Shown: in pieces, positions 1-12,261 of the stretch | Layout of the letters: each line of letters opens with the position of its first letter | Numbering within the stretch: the first letter of the stretch is position 1 | DNA from: Paramacrobiotus metropolitanus | Lineage: Eukaryota; Tardigrada; Eutardigrada; Parachela; Macrobiotidae | Assembly (NCBI RefSeq): GCF_019649055.1 | Contig: NW_026570283.1 | Span: 744,001-808,000, forward strand | DNA: 64,000 nucleotides | Reading direction: 5' to 3' | Translations under genes and position numbers: made by a program | Notes under the pieces: model-generated | Told to the model about the DNA's origin: nothing | Seen by the model: the letters and a program-made list of their open reading frames with translations, nothing else | Databases searched by the model: none

Positions 1-3000
1 CTGGCGGCAGCCACAGATTCCCGTATTGAATCTGTAGCTGTTTCTGGACCAGGGCTGGCATTCGTGACCTTTCCTGAAGCGGCCAGTTTGATGTGGGGAT
101 CTCATTTCTGGGCAATACTTTTCTTCCTTATGTATGCAACATAACTTTCCTAAATTCGAATCCAACGTTTTATTCTACATTGTGCTCGCAACGCCGTTAA
201 TGCAATACCAAAACACCGTAAAATGTTTCTTTTACCTTTGTTAATTTGTGTTTTCAGGTTGTTCACTCTCGGTTTAGGTATGTTCATAATGATCTTAGCT
301 CATGTTTATAGCAAAAGTAACACCTGTCCTGCTGTCTTAAAGCAATACATAACATACTTTTGTAAAACAAACCAAAAGTTTTCCGAATGTAAATGGATAG
401 CGGGAAGCCTGAATATTGGAAACGTTCTCCTACAAGACTGCTGCTAGTTTATTCCTTATTTCGCAACGGTGATTTTTCGTAACTGTTGAAATAGTTACTG
501 ATTATTTTACAGGCTCTCAAATTGGTACTTTGGAGACCGTGCTGACTGTATTTTACGATCGATGGCCATCACTACGAGCGAAAAAGCCACTGATGTGTGG
601 GATATTTTGTTTTGGGTGCTTCATCTTGGGACTTCCCTTTATGCTGCAGGTGTAGTAATAATAATTAATAAGCCATATCAGCTTCATTACCACTCCGCGA
701 TGTTGAAGAAATTCCAGTTACATACAAGTGTGTATTATGTATTAAGCCGATGGTTTTATAAACATTTGCACTGCATTTATAAACACCGATTTACCATTTG
801 CATTGCTAATTTAGCGTAGCTACGATTTCCATGTGATTTTTGAGATCTGCTATTTTATTCACTCTCTTTAGATTAGTTCACTGTGAGTTTTCGCTAATGA
901 ACGAGTATTTAAGAATACGTATTTTGTTATACGTATACTTTTATTAAAAGGGTGGTCTTGACCTTTTCGACATCATCGATTCCTACGCCGGTGGATTCAG
1001 TGTGCTTTTCACCGCATTTTTTGAGGTTGTAATTATTATGTGGGTGTATGGTCTTAGCCGGTTCATTGATGACCTCAAAGATATGCTTGGCAAGCGAGGA
1101 GACGTTGGCTATTACTGGAGGTAAGGGTTTTAACATTATATTTTATTTCATTGAAACGCGGTAACATCACAGTTATAAACAGGTAATCATAAAAACAAAA
1201 TTTCGTTTAATGACGCCGCTCCTTCCATTGTTCCGAGCACGGAAGCGGCGTTTCCTCGCTGGATTTCCAGTGACAGTCGCTGGCGGAGAAATTCGTGCGA
1301 GCGTGGCTCTCCCGTGTGCTGCTGAAGCCGCTTGCCAATTTCTTTCACTAAACGGGTAGCTGACTTTCCCCATGGGCCAAGTGTTTCGAAAGCCAGCGGT
1401 GCGAAAATGTATCTACCGTCCAGATACAAATAAAATCGCACTTTCTTCTCTTCCGCTTGTGCGGCAGCGGATCCTGCTGTCGTTGATGTTGATCGTAGGT
1501 GTGACACAGCGACAGTGTCCACACATGTCACGTCCCATGCCAAGCACATCCCGCGTTTCCAAGCGAAGGTGGTGCAACCATCTGGACGTCTATCTGACGT
1601 GTGGGAAGTTCCCCGGGGTTCCACTTTGGCGGGGATGCCTGCTGATACCAACGCTCTACACACAATACTGTTTAAGCCACCGTGGCGAGCATGTCTTCCG
1701 GCCGAAAAAGAGCAGGATAAGCCGTGATGGCCGTACACGTCGACCGGCTTGTTGCATTTAGCGCACAGATGAGGCTCACAGATTGCAGCTCCCAGTCTCA
1801 GCCCGATCGATATCATTACGGTGTCATCGTCGAGAAGATTACCGATATGCGCGGAGGGCAAGGCATTCAGCCATAACCCGGCTTCTGGAGTCGACTGACC
1901 CAGGAGTCGAGCCCTATTTACTTCGTCATGGCGGAAAACGTCCAGAAGTGTCGATAGCGATGCATTACACAGCGGTAAATCCCAGGACCGTTGTAACTTC
2001 CGAAAGTTAGGCTCGGGAAGATCAGTGAGGCGCGCGTTCGCTTTCCACAATTCCAAGGCAGCGGAAGTGTCAACGGGGGGTGACCAGGTAGCAGCTTAGA
2101 CATTAAATCGGACGCGGAGTGAATCGATGCCAAATAGGCAGGGAGTGCTAATTCCTCCGCTCGACGGATGCCTATGCCACCTCTGCTCACTGGTAGTGTC
2201 GCCTGCCGCCAGCACGGGTAGTCGTCATGGTTGGTACGTACATTGCACAGGGACTGAAAGCAGCTGCGCATAACTTCGTCCAGTTGGTACAACTGTTGCG
2301 GTTGTTTCCAGGCGTTGCAACAACGGAGCATGTAGACAATTTTGGGAGCTCCTAGACAGCTTTTCAGGAGAAAAAGAGCGTGATGTCGTGGTAAGAGTGC
2401 CAAACGCTCGCATGCTATCTTCAGGGTGGAGGATTTCTCGGCAACTGTTGGCCCAATGGCTCCATCTAGAACCGGTGCTCCTAACAGCATAAAATCAGCG
2501 TTTGCAAGGATGCGAAGTTTCGGGTATTTCTGCAGAAAGTCTGCAATGATGTCACTCCGTGCTTTTTCCGTTCCCCCGGAAACGTATAGCTCGCACTTTG
2601 CTTCGTTTACCACGAGGCCAATGGCGCGTGCTCTTGCTGTAACCTGGTCGAAGGCATGCGCTACATCCGCTGGCTTGCCGCCCAGGGTTCCGTCGTCGAG
2701 AAACCACGCGTTTAGATCAACATTTAGGGAGTCCACGATTGGCTGAAGTGCAAGGCAAAACAGCAATGGGCCCAGCGGATCTCCCTGCTGCACTCCCGAC
2801 TCGGATGACATTATTAGCTGTTCGATGAAGAGACAAGAATGACTACCATATGCAGATCGAAAAAATGCGCTGTATTCCGGTAAATGGCGTTCCACTGCGG
2901 CTAGAATAGTCTCTCTGGAAACGGTATTGAAAGCGTTTTTAAAATCAATCTTCAACACTGCTGTTGGCTCCAGTGGCGAAGATTCCGCAAAAGCTCTGGC

Positions 3001-5198
3001 AGCGTGCACAATGGCTTCAGCGCCGCCCCGTACATTGAATCCGAGCTGCTGGGGCGTCAAAACAGGAGTTATGCGATCAGCCACTCGGTGGCATATGATC
3101 TTGGCTGAAAGGCGGCGCAGCGTAAGTCCTACCGCTATCGGGCGGAGGCCGCCATCTTTTTTTCTGAGGGCGAGCAATTTGCCACCGAAAAATATCGGTC
3201 GGATCTCGGCTGGGATTTTTCCACTGACCGACAAATTTAACACAGCGGCAAGCGCTTCACATAACGGGCTGCTGTGTTCGTTCAACTTGTGACCAACCAT
3301 GTCCAGAAGGTGCTGCGGGCGTAAGCCATCTGGACCTGCAGCTGAGCCGCGGGGGAAAGTGTGGACCGCGGAAAACACTTCTGCCGCTGTGATAGGTGGC
3401 GCTGCGTCTGCGGGCGGAGCGAGCGGAGCCGTTGTTGGGGGCGGTGGGCATTCTGGATGTTTCTCCCGCAGCTCCTGTAGCACAACGGGGGAAGGGGCTA
3501 CAACGGCGTCAGTTGAAAGAATTAGGCGCATGGCTCCAGAAATGCTGCCGTCGTCAATTTTTTGTCCGACACGGCGTACCAAGTCATCTTCGGCAGATTT
3601 CTTCTTAGGGGCGGGCGGGGGCGGTGTCGGGGGCAGTTCGGTTCCCCGATCGTAGGCGCCCACATTCCGTTTCACAATTGTCGCCAGAGATTCGGTCCGG
3701 TCTGACTTGGCTTTGGGCGGAGCACGGAGCGCGGTAGGGGCAAAGGAGAACAGCTTTTCCCAGGAGGACTTGTCATTCTTGATGGCGACCTGCTGCAGCG
3801 CCGTCCTAAGTGAGTCCCTTGCCGTGGTACGGGCTCCGTGAGGAATGCGACGCATTACTCGCTCCTTCGACGGCTTAAAGCTTTCCGTCGATGGCGGCGT
3901 AGGGGCTGCTCCTGCGGAATTGTCAGCGGCACCCGGAGTAGCAGGAGAGGACGGAGAGTCGGCTGGGCGCAGTGGACACTTCTTCTTATGTCTCGTGAGG
4001 CCTCCTCCTCTGCAATACAGTTTCTTGCAGTAGGGACAGGGGACTTTCTCGTTGCTCATTGTGTAAAACGGTCATATGGAGAGCGACTAACCTGATTAGT
4101 CCTGAAACGAGCAGGATGCTTGGAGGACCGGGTCGCTGCAAGCAACGAATCCCGAAGCGTGCAAACGGGTCCCCTTCTGCGGCGCAGCCCCCGAGCAACG
4201 TTTACATCCTCCAAGCCACCCTTCAGACCAAGAGGGTTCCTTCCCCGATTTGGTCGGTGTAGGGAAATTAAACACCAGAATGAGCACAGAATACGGATCC
4301 CAACTTAGACATAATTATCGTTTTATCAGACGGGTAAAGTTCTTAATTGCTTTTTTTTTATAGTAGATTAGTAGTAAATCGGCACTAGTGCTGAGTGCTG
4401 AGTAGGGTTTTAACCCAGATTAAGCAGACAAGCGCTCCTCTGTATGAGCCCAGCGCTGGCGGTCCATGCACATGTTCCCTTTGCTCACTATTTGATGATT
4501 TTACTATTTTACTAAAATCGCAAACCGACTGTCCAATTTGCACGCGTTTAGTTCTGTATTTGTAATCGAAGTACAAATTTTAATGTTGTGCAAACCAACT
4601 TCCGTATTTCAGTATAATTTTGTAGTTTGTTTGTATGTTTTGATGTGGAAGATTGATTATTACCTATATTGTGGTAACTTATTGTGGCACATATGTTTTC
4701 AGAACCACTTGGGGCTTCCTGGCGCCACTGACTTTATTCGTGAGTTATAAACTGGTTGCAAAATCAGAACTCGAACATTGCAGATCTGATGTCGTGGTGG
4801 CGGTTACCGCATAATTTTCGTCATGATTTCAGTTTATTCTGGTTCTTTCATTTATCTTCTATGCGCCACTTAATCACGGCGATACGCTGCCCGAATGGGC
4901 CGATTTCCTTGGATGGGGACTCGCTCTGTCCTCCATTATACAGATTCCCGCCTTTGCCGTTGTTGTAGTATGGCAGACGCCGGGAAGAACGTTCTCTGAG
5001 GTATGATAATAACGGTTCGCAAATTGGCACTACCCCAGTCGTAAGCTGAACTCTGGATATTTAACGTTGCAGAAATTACACGAAGCTATGTGGCCGCGGG
5101 AATTTTTGCAGAACAAGACGACCGTTTCACCGAATGAAATACCTTTGTCGGAAATGCAAACGGCTAAGTATTTTGACAATAAACGCTTGGAACAGTAG
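1..5198 (+). CDS. SLC6-family sodium-coupled transporter, C-terminal half (gene A)
   Basis: Plasma-membrane solute carrier family 6 transporter (neurotransmitter, amino acid or osmolyte symport; substrate unknown). Seven exons give one continuous frame: 1-131 (runs off the left edge), 258-277, 513-649, 951-1120, 4703-4739, 4833-5000 and 5073-5198, with stop TAG at 5196-5198. All junctions are GT-AG and the phases agree. Seen motifs: SGPGLAFVTFPEA, then FFLMLFTLGLGSQIGTLE formed across a 20-nt microexon, GLPFMLQGG, FTAFFEVVIIMWVYG, and IPAF near the last helix. These follow the order of SLC6 helices 7 to 12. The cytoplasmic tail ends NKRLEQ. The 3.6-kb intron 1121-4702 contains a retroelement in the opposite orientation, which does not disturb the exons. 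The family call is firm; the substrate is not deducible. Confidence 0.9.
1150..4300 (-). mobile_element. RT-endonuclease (R2-like) retroelement, copy 1
   Basis: Non-LTR-type retroelement inserted antisense in an SLC6 intron. The coding part is 1187-4059; the outer limits are approximate because I found no clear target duplication. It is GC-rich compared with its surroundings. See the coding entry for domains. A second, strongly divergent copy lies at 28128-30967 and a fragment at 12262-12520. Confidence 0.75.
1187..4059 (-). pseudogene. Reverse transcriptase with C-terminal restriction-like endonuclease, one frameshift
   Basis: The ORF starts at ATG 4059 with a CCHH zinc finger (CPYCKKLYC then HKKKC). 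The RT domain has the active-site box FLDD and the preceding SGVQQGDPLGP. The C-terminal part has a Cys-His motif (CAKCNKPVDVYGHHGLSC) and an endonuclease-like RPDG followed by WDVTCVD, as in RLE-bearing elements. The frame breaks at a run of six G at 2075-2080: the first part (713 codons) runs out of frame and ends at 1918, while the correct frame continues from about 2056 to the stop at 1187. A single indel in this homopolymer explains the break and could be real decay or an assembly error. The order ZnF-RT-CCHC-RLE is the R2-type plan. The exact clade is not certain. Confidence 0.85.
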
Positions 5199-5763
5199 TG
5201 TGATCGCGCCAACCGGGGATTCATTTAAACTGTGGGAAGGAAGCAGCAGAGAGAACTTCATTCTACCCAGGGCGTATAACATAAACCGAATTTCAGAATG
5301 CGTCTGTTGCCATCGTCCAAAATTGGATGTTAGTTGGTTGGATTAAAATAAGAAAGCGATGCACAATGTTGGTTAAAACCAAGAGCTACGAGACAATTTC
5401 TCTTAAATAGCGAGAAAATTTGCAGAGACAAACTGCGGATGGCAGTAAATAACCGTTCGGCAGGCGTGTATCGGTGATTTAGGTAAACAGCGTGATGCTA
5501 AGGCATCCCGTTATGACACTGGTTACCATTAGAACCGCCAAATGCTTCCCTCGTGCGTCCATCGTCTGCCTGACCGGGTCTGGTTATGTTGCAAGTTTCC
5601 GAATTGTTTGACTCGGTATGCAGACTAGATCCACCGATCTCCTGCAAAGAAAAATTAAACCAAATTACGTTTAAACTTAAATGGAACTGCTAAGCAAAAT
5701 TACAGTACATCTTAGGCTGAGAAAACATTCTACGTTATTATACTGTCACTGCTTTGTTTATTT
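5199..5763. other. Intergenic, no gene seen
   Basis: Between the SLC6 stop and the distal tail of G1. About 5590-5830 resembles 53865-54075, the 3' flank of the sister gene G4, so part of it is old paralogous flank. No ORF of interest. Confidence 0.6.
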
Positions 5764-8413
5764 CTAATGTCGTGCATTCACCGGAACCATCGGATGGGTG
5801 CCGCCGTTGCCAGTTAAACGAGCGTCTACATGCCGCATTATCATCTCAAGAACAATAGACCAGATGCGCATAGGCGCTTCGGGGACTTACTTACAACGCT
5901 TTTCACCCTTTACATACAGACATCGAACGCAAAACCGCGCCCGTTTACGCGTCTTGCATGTATGTATGTACGGGCTAAACTCGACCGCATGCGCACAACA
6001 GTCAGCACATACAGACTGACAGTTAATATGCGTGCTGTGCTGACATTATGCTTCTAACGATAAACTGTAGCACTACATTTCTAAAAGTTAAACAATGACA
6101 TATAAGTTGATATAACCTGTTTAAAAGTAGCAAAACAAGGCGCGCTAAGGTACTGCTATGCAGTATTATTTTAAGCTAAAATAAACAAAAAAATACAACA
6201 AGATATACTAAAAATACTTCTGGGTAGCCAGATCACAGCGGGAACCCGCCACACGGTCAAGCAAAACATACAATTCTCTGTCAAAATATACGGACGAAAA
6301 ACCAAAAATGGGGTTGTCCAGGAGTATAAATCGTAGTCGGATTTCCACATCCGATCAGGAATTCAAGCACAGAATGCACTGCAATCAACACCCACAGCTG
6401 GGTAGCCAGCGCGCAGGGTTCCCTGCGATACGACGGCAGTAATACATGACAAGTATACCACAAATCGTTAGAGACAGCCACAAGGATTCATGGACCTTTT
6501 GGCAAGTCGGAATCAATTTGTAATACGCTAGTCAGCTGCGGTGGGATTCAAATTAATTTAAATTGAACGATAATCAGGTAGCAAGCGATCAGTATAAACA
6601 GGAGTGCATCTGGCCAAACACTATACTGCACCGTCTTATCTGGATTCCCAGAACACAGGCTTCCCTGCACTGTAGATGCATATCAGTTTCATATTTCTGA
6701 TTTCAACAACAAACTAGAAGGCAAGAACTTAAAAAACTTAAAAAAAGACGGAAAACCCTGTCGTTTTACTGTTTAACCGTCGCTGTCAGCCCAAAGTATG
6801 GAGAAACGATCACGTGGTTTTGAATTTTGCTATTGGCGGTGGGCAGCCTCGATCTAACTCAGAATGCTGACCCACCATTAAAAATCGCGGAAACACGAAG
6901 TTTGTAAGTACCTGGGCGTCGCTTAGACCCGTTACAAGGTACGCCCATGTTGGTAACGGTTTTCGTCGACGCCTAACGACAGACATCGAGCAAAAAGCGA
7001 CTTACATCGAAGCCCAGCCAATTGGGACTTGGTACGCCTATTTCTCGTTTCGATGTAAGTCGCAGATGCTCGATGTAAGTCCGCGTTTTGACTCTGCGCA
7101 TCTTCTGGAATATCCGACAATTTCCGCTTCCTTTGACGAGTTGATCCAATACAGCCGTTATCAACCTGTTACATCAGTACTGTGCATTTGGATTGAACTG
7201 CAGTAACTGTTAATATAAGCCTTTATGGGTATCCTGCATTACCTTCTTCCGGTCGTTTTCGACGTACTGCCAGAGCAGGGATAAAAGCACCAGAAAAAGT
7301 ACCACTAGCAATATAATACTAAAGGCTATTCCTGCCGCCACACCTTCCGAAAAGCCTGCAAAGTAATTGGCAAAATTCAGGAAAACCTTGAGCTCGAAAT
7401 GGAGAAATACCGCTGTCTTACTGGATTTCCCCAAGACACTGGGTAAGGTGTGTGTATTACACACGCTGCAGCACTGAATGATACACAGTCACTGTGTATC
7501 ATTCAGTGCTGCAGCGCCAAAACAAATTATTCAGTTTCTGTGGTTATGCAGTACATAAAATGCCAGGTTATGGGATTACACTGCATAGTTTCCGGATAAA
7601 GGATGTAGCTCTTGGCCTGCTGGTGAATGTTGACAATAACCGAGTCATTTCCCGGATTCAGGTAACCTTTCCGCTGTGCACACTTTAGCAAATTATTGGC
7701 GGCCTTAGCGGCCGCGTACGTTAGCGCTCTGTAGCCATCGCCTGCAGTAAAGATACGCAGTAATAAGGACTGATATTGAAACGCACACTGTTTTTGAGTT
7801 TATCGCGAAAACTATGTTGGTATTGTGCGTACCGGTTGTGGGAATATTTTCAATGAAGGCGGTAACGATGCTCTGGTCGTTGTAATCTCGATGGTAATCG
7901 GCTCGCCGATCCCAGCCGCGTCCTTCGAAAACACTGCCGTCCATTCCGATGAGGAAGCTGTGTATATTAATGCCGGGTAACTTTGGGTTCCGTTTAAATT
8001 ATAACCAGCAAAATTTTTCCTACGTACTTGTAGAAGATTTCGGGTACAAAGTTAGCTGAGGTTTGTGCCGTCCACGTCGTAGTATCCGTGTGGAAGTCCC
8101 GGATGGCGGTAACCACCGCCCGACACATGTCGAATTCCGTACAAGCTTCTCCCTTGGTGTCGGTGTATACCATGGACCGTACCGGATGGAGCAGATACGG
8201 AATACTGGCGTTTAGAGCCGGTGCGCCCCAGTCAGAGCGTGTGGTTATGTTGATGCCTGGACAGTCCATGCTGCTTGATGCTCTGTGTTTACTAGAACAT
8301 TCACTGGCAATTTTTGCTGCATCAGCGTAATATTGACTACTACGCTGCGAAAGAGCGTTAATAATTTGTGCTGACAACTGGACTATTAGGGCAAACAAAT
8401 ACCGAGGATGCAA
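5764..8413 (-). CDS. G1: single-pass membrane PGRP with short tail, tail exon split by an insertion
   Basis: Peptidoglycan recognition protein with a C-terminal membrane anchor. Exons on the minus strand: about 8344-8028 (PGRP N half, ITTRSDWGAP), 7957-7833 ([16 protein letters not shown]), 7741-7580 or 7582 (YAAAKAANNLLKCAQ), 7465-7422 (linker), 7355-7243 (transmembrane, GIAFSIILLVVLFLVLLSLL) and 7165 onward (basic tail, STRQRKRKLSDI). The linker exon is 44 nt, one less than in G2 and G4; the frame is kept only with the donor at 7581. The last exon is interrupted near 7107; sequence matching the end of the G4 tail (VDARL to the stop) reappears at 5850-5764. Read through the insert, translation would stop at 6932. 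His is replaced by Asp in the YTDTKG segment. The signal-peptide exon was not found. It lies head to head with R1. Confidence 0.75.
5853..7107. mobile_element. Non-autonomous element inserted in the G1 tail exon
   Basis: Comparison of G1 with G4 shows about 1.25 kb of extra sequence inside the last exon. Its ends are imperfect inverted repeats sharing AGATGCGCA and a GGACTTAC block (left near 5865-5895, right near 7070-7100). A short AATA or ATA may be the target duplication. Near the right end, inverted blocks (GACTTACATCGA and its complement) can fold at 6995-7080. No coding capacity was recognised. Class unknown. Confidence 0.55.
7464..7516. repeat. Perfect 25-bp palindrome with 3-nt loop
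   Basis: Arms 7464-7488 and 7492-7516 around TCA; each arm contains CTGAATGATACACAG or its complement. It sits at the acceptor side of the G1 linker exon (7465-7422) and changes that exon start relative to G2-G4. It probably arose by local inverted duplication. Confidence 0.85.
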
Positions 8414-8817
8414 CGTGGTGTGCCCGTAGTTATCAAAGGTTCCGCTTGGTTATCAAAGTATGTCGCTGGACTGTTTGTTCAGTGAGGTATCATCGTGCAC
8501 ATGTAACCGCGGCATCGGCTTCCGCACCTTTGTGCAAATATTTTGGCTGCTTCTTATCTGAGTTTCACCAGTTACCTAAATTCTACGCTACGCAGTTACC
8601 TAATTTCAACAAGAGCGGCTAATGCAGAAAATAAATACCAGACAACCGGTGTTGCAGTTAACGGGAGTAGTTCAGATTGACTTACGTACAAGCCACCGCG
8701 CTGATGCTATTTAACGATAATGCTGATAGTACTACCCATTCAAAGCCCTTTGCACAATAACTGAATTAATTTTCTTGATGTAACCACTAAACCATTTACA
8801 GGTGGTTTATTTCAAAC
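8414..8817. promoter_or_regulatory. Shared upstream region of the divergent pair G1/R1
   Basis: About 450 bp separates the first recognised exons of the two divergent genes. It holds two blocks found again upstream of other pairs: CGCACCTTTGTGCAAATATT at about 8523-8542 and CGCAGTTACCTAATTTCAAC at 8591-8610. Their conservation in otherwise unalignable sequence suggests promoter or 5' UTR function for both genes. Part of this region may be 5' intron. Confidence 0.5.
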
Positions 8818-11800
8818 ATGACGACGCGCTGCTCAGAAGTGGATATCATCTCGCGCTCTGCATGGGGCGCCCGTCCTGCCCGCGTGGCAAATATGACAAA
8901 GCTACCACAGCCCGCCAACGGTATGGTGTTCACGCATTCGTTTGGCGACGCCTGCTATGATGCCCGCAACTGCTCCCTGATCACGCAGCCCATGCAAAAC
9001 TATCATATGGAGACTAACGAAATTTCCGACGTTGCTTACAAGTAAGTTGTTTGGGTCGTCCACACTTTGTACTTTTTATTAGAAATATAAGGCGCATTAA
9101 AATTCAGTCTACACTAAGAGTCAGTCTACCGTGAGACCTTCAGATGTACGTAGTATTCAATTTCAGTAAACCAAGGGTTGACAGCAACATCAGAAAAACA
9201 GTCAAATCCAAAAATTTGACATGTATTTCGGTAGCAGTCGATTTCCTGCTTCCTAGCTGGCTTGATGTAGTAACATGAAAGGATCAGAGCTGAAAACCGG
9301 AATTGAAGGAGAAAGTTCCGACGCTGCCCGGTTTGGCGACTTAAAGCACATTTTATTTATCTTGGAGAACTTCAAAAATTCCCATTATTTTCCATTCTGA
9401 TTTTTTTTACCAGAACACAGCAAACAGGACTGTGCGAGAAAAGCGAACGTGACAAAAGAAGCGAGTAGTCAATTTATTATGCTAATCCTTGCTACTGTGA
9501 AAGGATAGGACGTACCTTGCACCTATAGTAGCTTGTGCGCCCAAAACACAATGGGCATAGCGTGTCATTGTCGGACCAGTGGAAGCCGCCAGTATAGTCC
9601 GGAAGACTGGTTTACGTAACGTAAACCTTTCTGTCTTTCTTCTTTGATCGTAACCAACAAACGTTTCTGCCGGCTATAATCGCAATAGCATAAACAACGC
9701 TGGGGTTAACTGCAGGTAGAACTGCAAGTTTACCAATTCCTTCTGCTCAATTTGCAATATTTTTGTCGCAGTTTCTTGATTGGCTACGATGGGTCAGTAC
9801 TTGAAGGACGAGGATGGTTATATCGACCGGCTTTACATAAAAAGTACAATGCGTTCAACTTTGGAGTGGCGTTCATTGGTAAATATCCGCCGTCGGGAGA
9901 CTACTTCACGAAAATGCCGTATCGGCTAATGCTCTGATTCAGTGCGCCCAATCACAAGGCTGGTTAAATCGGAACAATCACTCCGTGGTGACATTTCGGA
10001 TTAATCCCATCATGCGAAACTATATAACAAATCCCCGCCTGTTATTACGTAGGTGTTTTCTGTAGTGCAATGCATTTTCGCGATTTCATGATGGTTCGCT
10101 GCTTGTGATTCTAGCACCGCCCGTGATACCATCACCACCCATAGAACCACAAGGTTTGATGGAATGTTGCCGCCGTCAAAGCGGGCAAAGTTTGAGAGAA
10201 AATTATGCATTTAGTTGTTTCTTATATATGTTTTCGTTCTTATTTATGGTTCTTTTACATTTGAAACAAGGTTTCAACATTGATTTTAGCGAGTGTGCAG
10301 CGAAGCATGTTGAAATGTTTTACAACGGAAAATATTTGTTAAAATAATAAATGCAATAAACTCTTACTAAAAAAAAATTCATGGAATCACATAAAACTTG
10401 ACATAAATCCATAATAAATATATTCAAAAGGAACGGAAAAATTGGAAATCTTGAACATTTTGACGCCCTAGTTAAAGCAAAAACTTTCGCACAAATATGA
10501 TTATTATTGTTGTTTGAACAAATTTTTATTTTATTATTTCGAAGTTGTGAATTCCATTTGACCCCATTTTCGATAAATTTTTGTATTTTGTATTGTTAAA
10601 TAGCATTTCGCGATGGGTTTATCGCCGGATCGATAATGGCGCTGCTAATCGGTGTGATCCTGTTAGGTATCGTTTACTGGCGGGGAAAAGAACAGCGAAA
10701 AAGGTTCAAGGTGTGTTTGTTAGCTCCATCGGTCCAGTACTAACACGTTTTCACCCCTTTCTGATGCTATCGCAGCACTTCTGCCGCGCTACCGACTATA
10801 CTATCGCAACGAACTGCAGAAAACTATTCCAGCGGAAACAGTTGATCACTTTCTGATACCGCGACGTTCCATCGATATAAGTAACCAGGAAAAGAACGCT
10901 AACGACAAACGTCATTCTGTGCTTACGATGCGATTTAGTGTGATTGTATTTTGTAGAAAACGAACACTTAGGGAGCGGCCGCGATGGCCATGTTTTCATG
11001 GGATCCATGCAGTGCAAAGACATACGGCGCGCTAGTTGGTCATCCACGGGCACATCGGGTTCATGGCCCGTGGCGGTGAAGATGCTACGGGATTTCCCTC
11101 GGAACCAGTCAGCGACTAACGCATTTCTGTCCGAAATGGCCGTTCTGATGAAAGTCGGACGACATAGCAACATAGTCAGCTTAGAGGGCGTGGTTCTGCA
11201 AAGTGCACCTAACCATTCTGACACTGGCCAATGGAACCAAAAAGCCAGTCTTATAATGGTATTTTACAGGAAAACTAATGATGGTTATGGAGCACTGCGA
11301 ACTACGATCCTTGGAGTCATATCTATACACTATGCGAACCTCTACAGGACCTTTACAATCCGAATCGTCCAGTGAAGACCCCATTTCCAAAATTGCTCCA
11401 CAAGAACTGGTCAGTTTCGTCTACCAGATTAGTCGGGGCATGGAGTTCCTCGCCAGTAAAAGCGTCATACATCGCGATCTGGCCGCTCGCAATGTGCTGT
11501 TGGATGCGCAGAAGGTTGCCAAGATCGCCGATTTCGGGATGGCAAAGGAGCAACCTATCTACACACTAGAACGCGATAAAGTAACCACAGATATAAGGTT
11601 TTGCACTCGAAGACCCATCTGCAACGCGCGACCTGTCGTTTACAGCGCGAACAACAACTAAAGTGCTGTGACCTTTAGGTTCCTCTGCCTGTCCGTGGGT
11701 TAGCGCCTGAATGTCTGCAGCCAATCGTGCCATCTTTTCCACTGCCAGCGATATGTGGTCCTTTGGCGTACTGGTCTGGGAGATTTTCACACTCGGTGCA

Positions 11801-12100
11801 GAGCCGTACGCTATGGAATTCCCCAATGGTATCTGGTACGATCAGCTGTGTGCATTTCTTCGAGATGGCACACGCCTGAACCTTCCTGAACGATGTCCCA
11901 CCGAAATGTACGTGACTGTTGCTACAAATACGAGCGTATCCTGCATCGTTTCTTTCAGACGTCAAACGACCCTGGAATGTTGGGAGTTTTGGTCGGAACG
12001 GCGTCCCGATTTTTCCACGATTCGTAATCGTGTGGAACCTCTTGTGCCAATGATCGCAAAGTACATCGCTTGTGATGCGGCGATCGGGGCGCCAAATTGA
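8818..12100 (+). pseudogene. R1: PGRP-receptor tyrosine kinase, degenerate
   Basis: Same nine-exon plan as R2: 8818-9041, 9772-10048, 10115-10153, 10604-10710, 10776-10880, 10957-11202, 11270-11580, 11679-11907, 11959-12100. Recognisable parts include [22 protein letters not shown], the transmembrane exon ([18 protein letters not shown]), [23 protein letters not shown] and ADFGMAKE. Lesions seen by comparison with R2-R4: a deletion of about 13 nt near 9915 in the second PGRP exon, a 5-nt duplication (ACTAT) near 10793-10804 in the juxtamembrane exon, a 1-nt deletion near 11721 in the kinase C lobe, and Trp to Gly in the VRWLAPE motif. Each indel shifts the frame. Splice sites are mostly intact, so it may still be transcribed. 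Confidence 0.85.
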
Positions 12101-12261
12101 TGGTCTCGCAAATCCCATGAGGCTTGAGGCTCTGATAAGCGAAGGACTATTATTAACTTAGTGGATGACCTTAGCACAGTCGGCAGTTAGAACTTAGACC
12201 TATCTTTATAAACGTGTAAGGTAACCCCGCAACTCTCGGATGGCTGGTTGTCTGAGATTAT

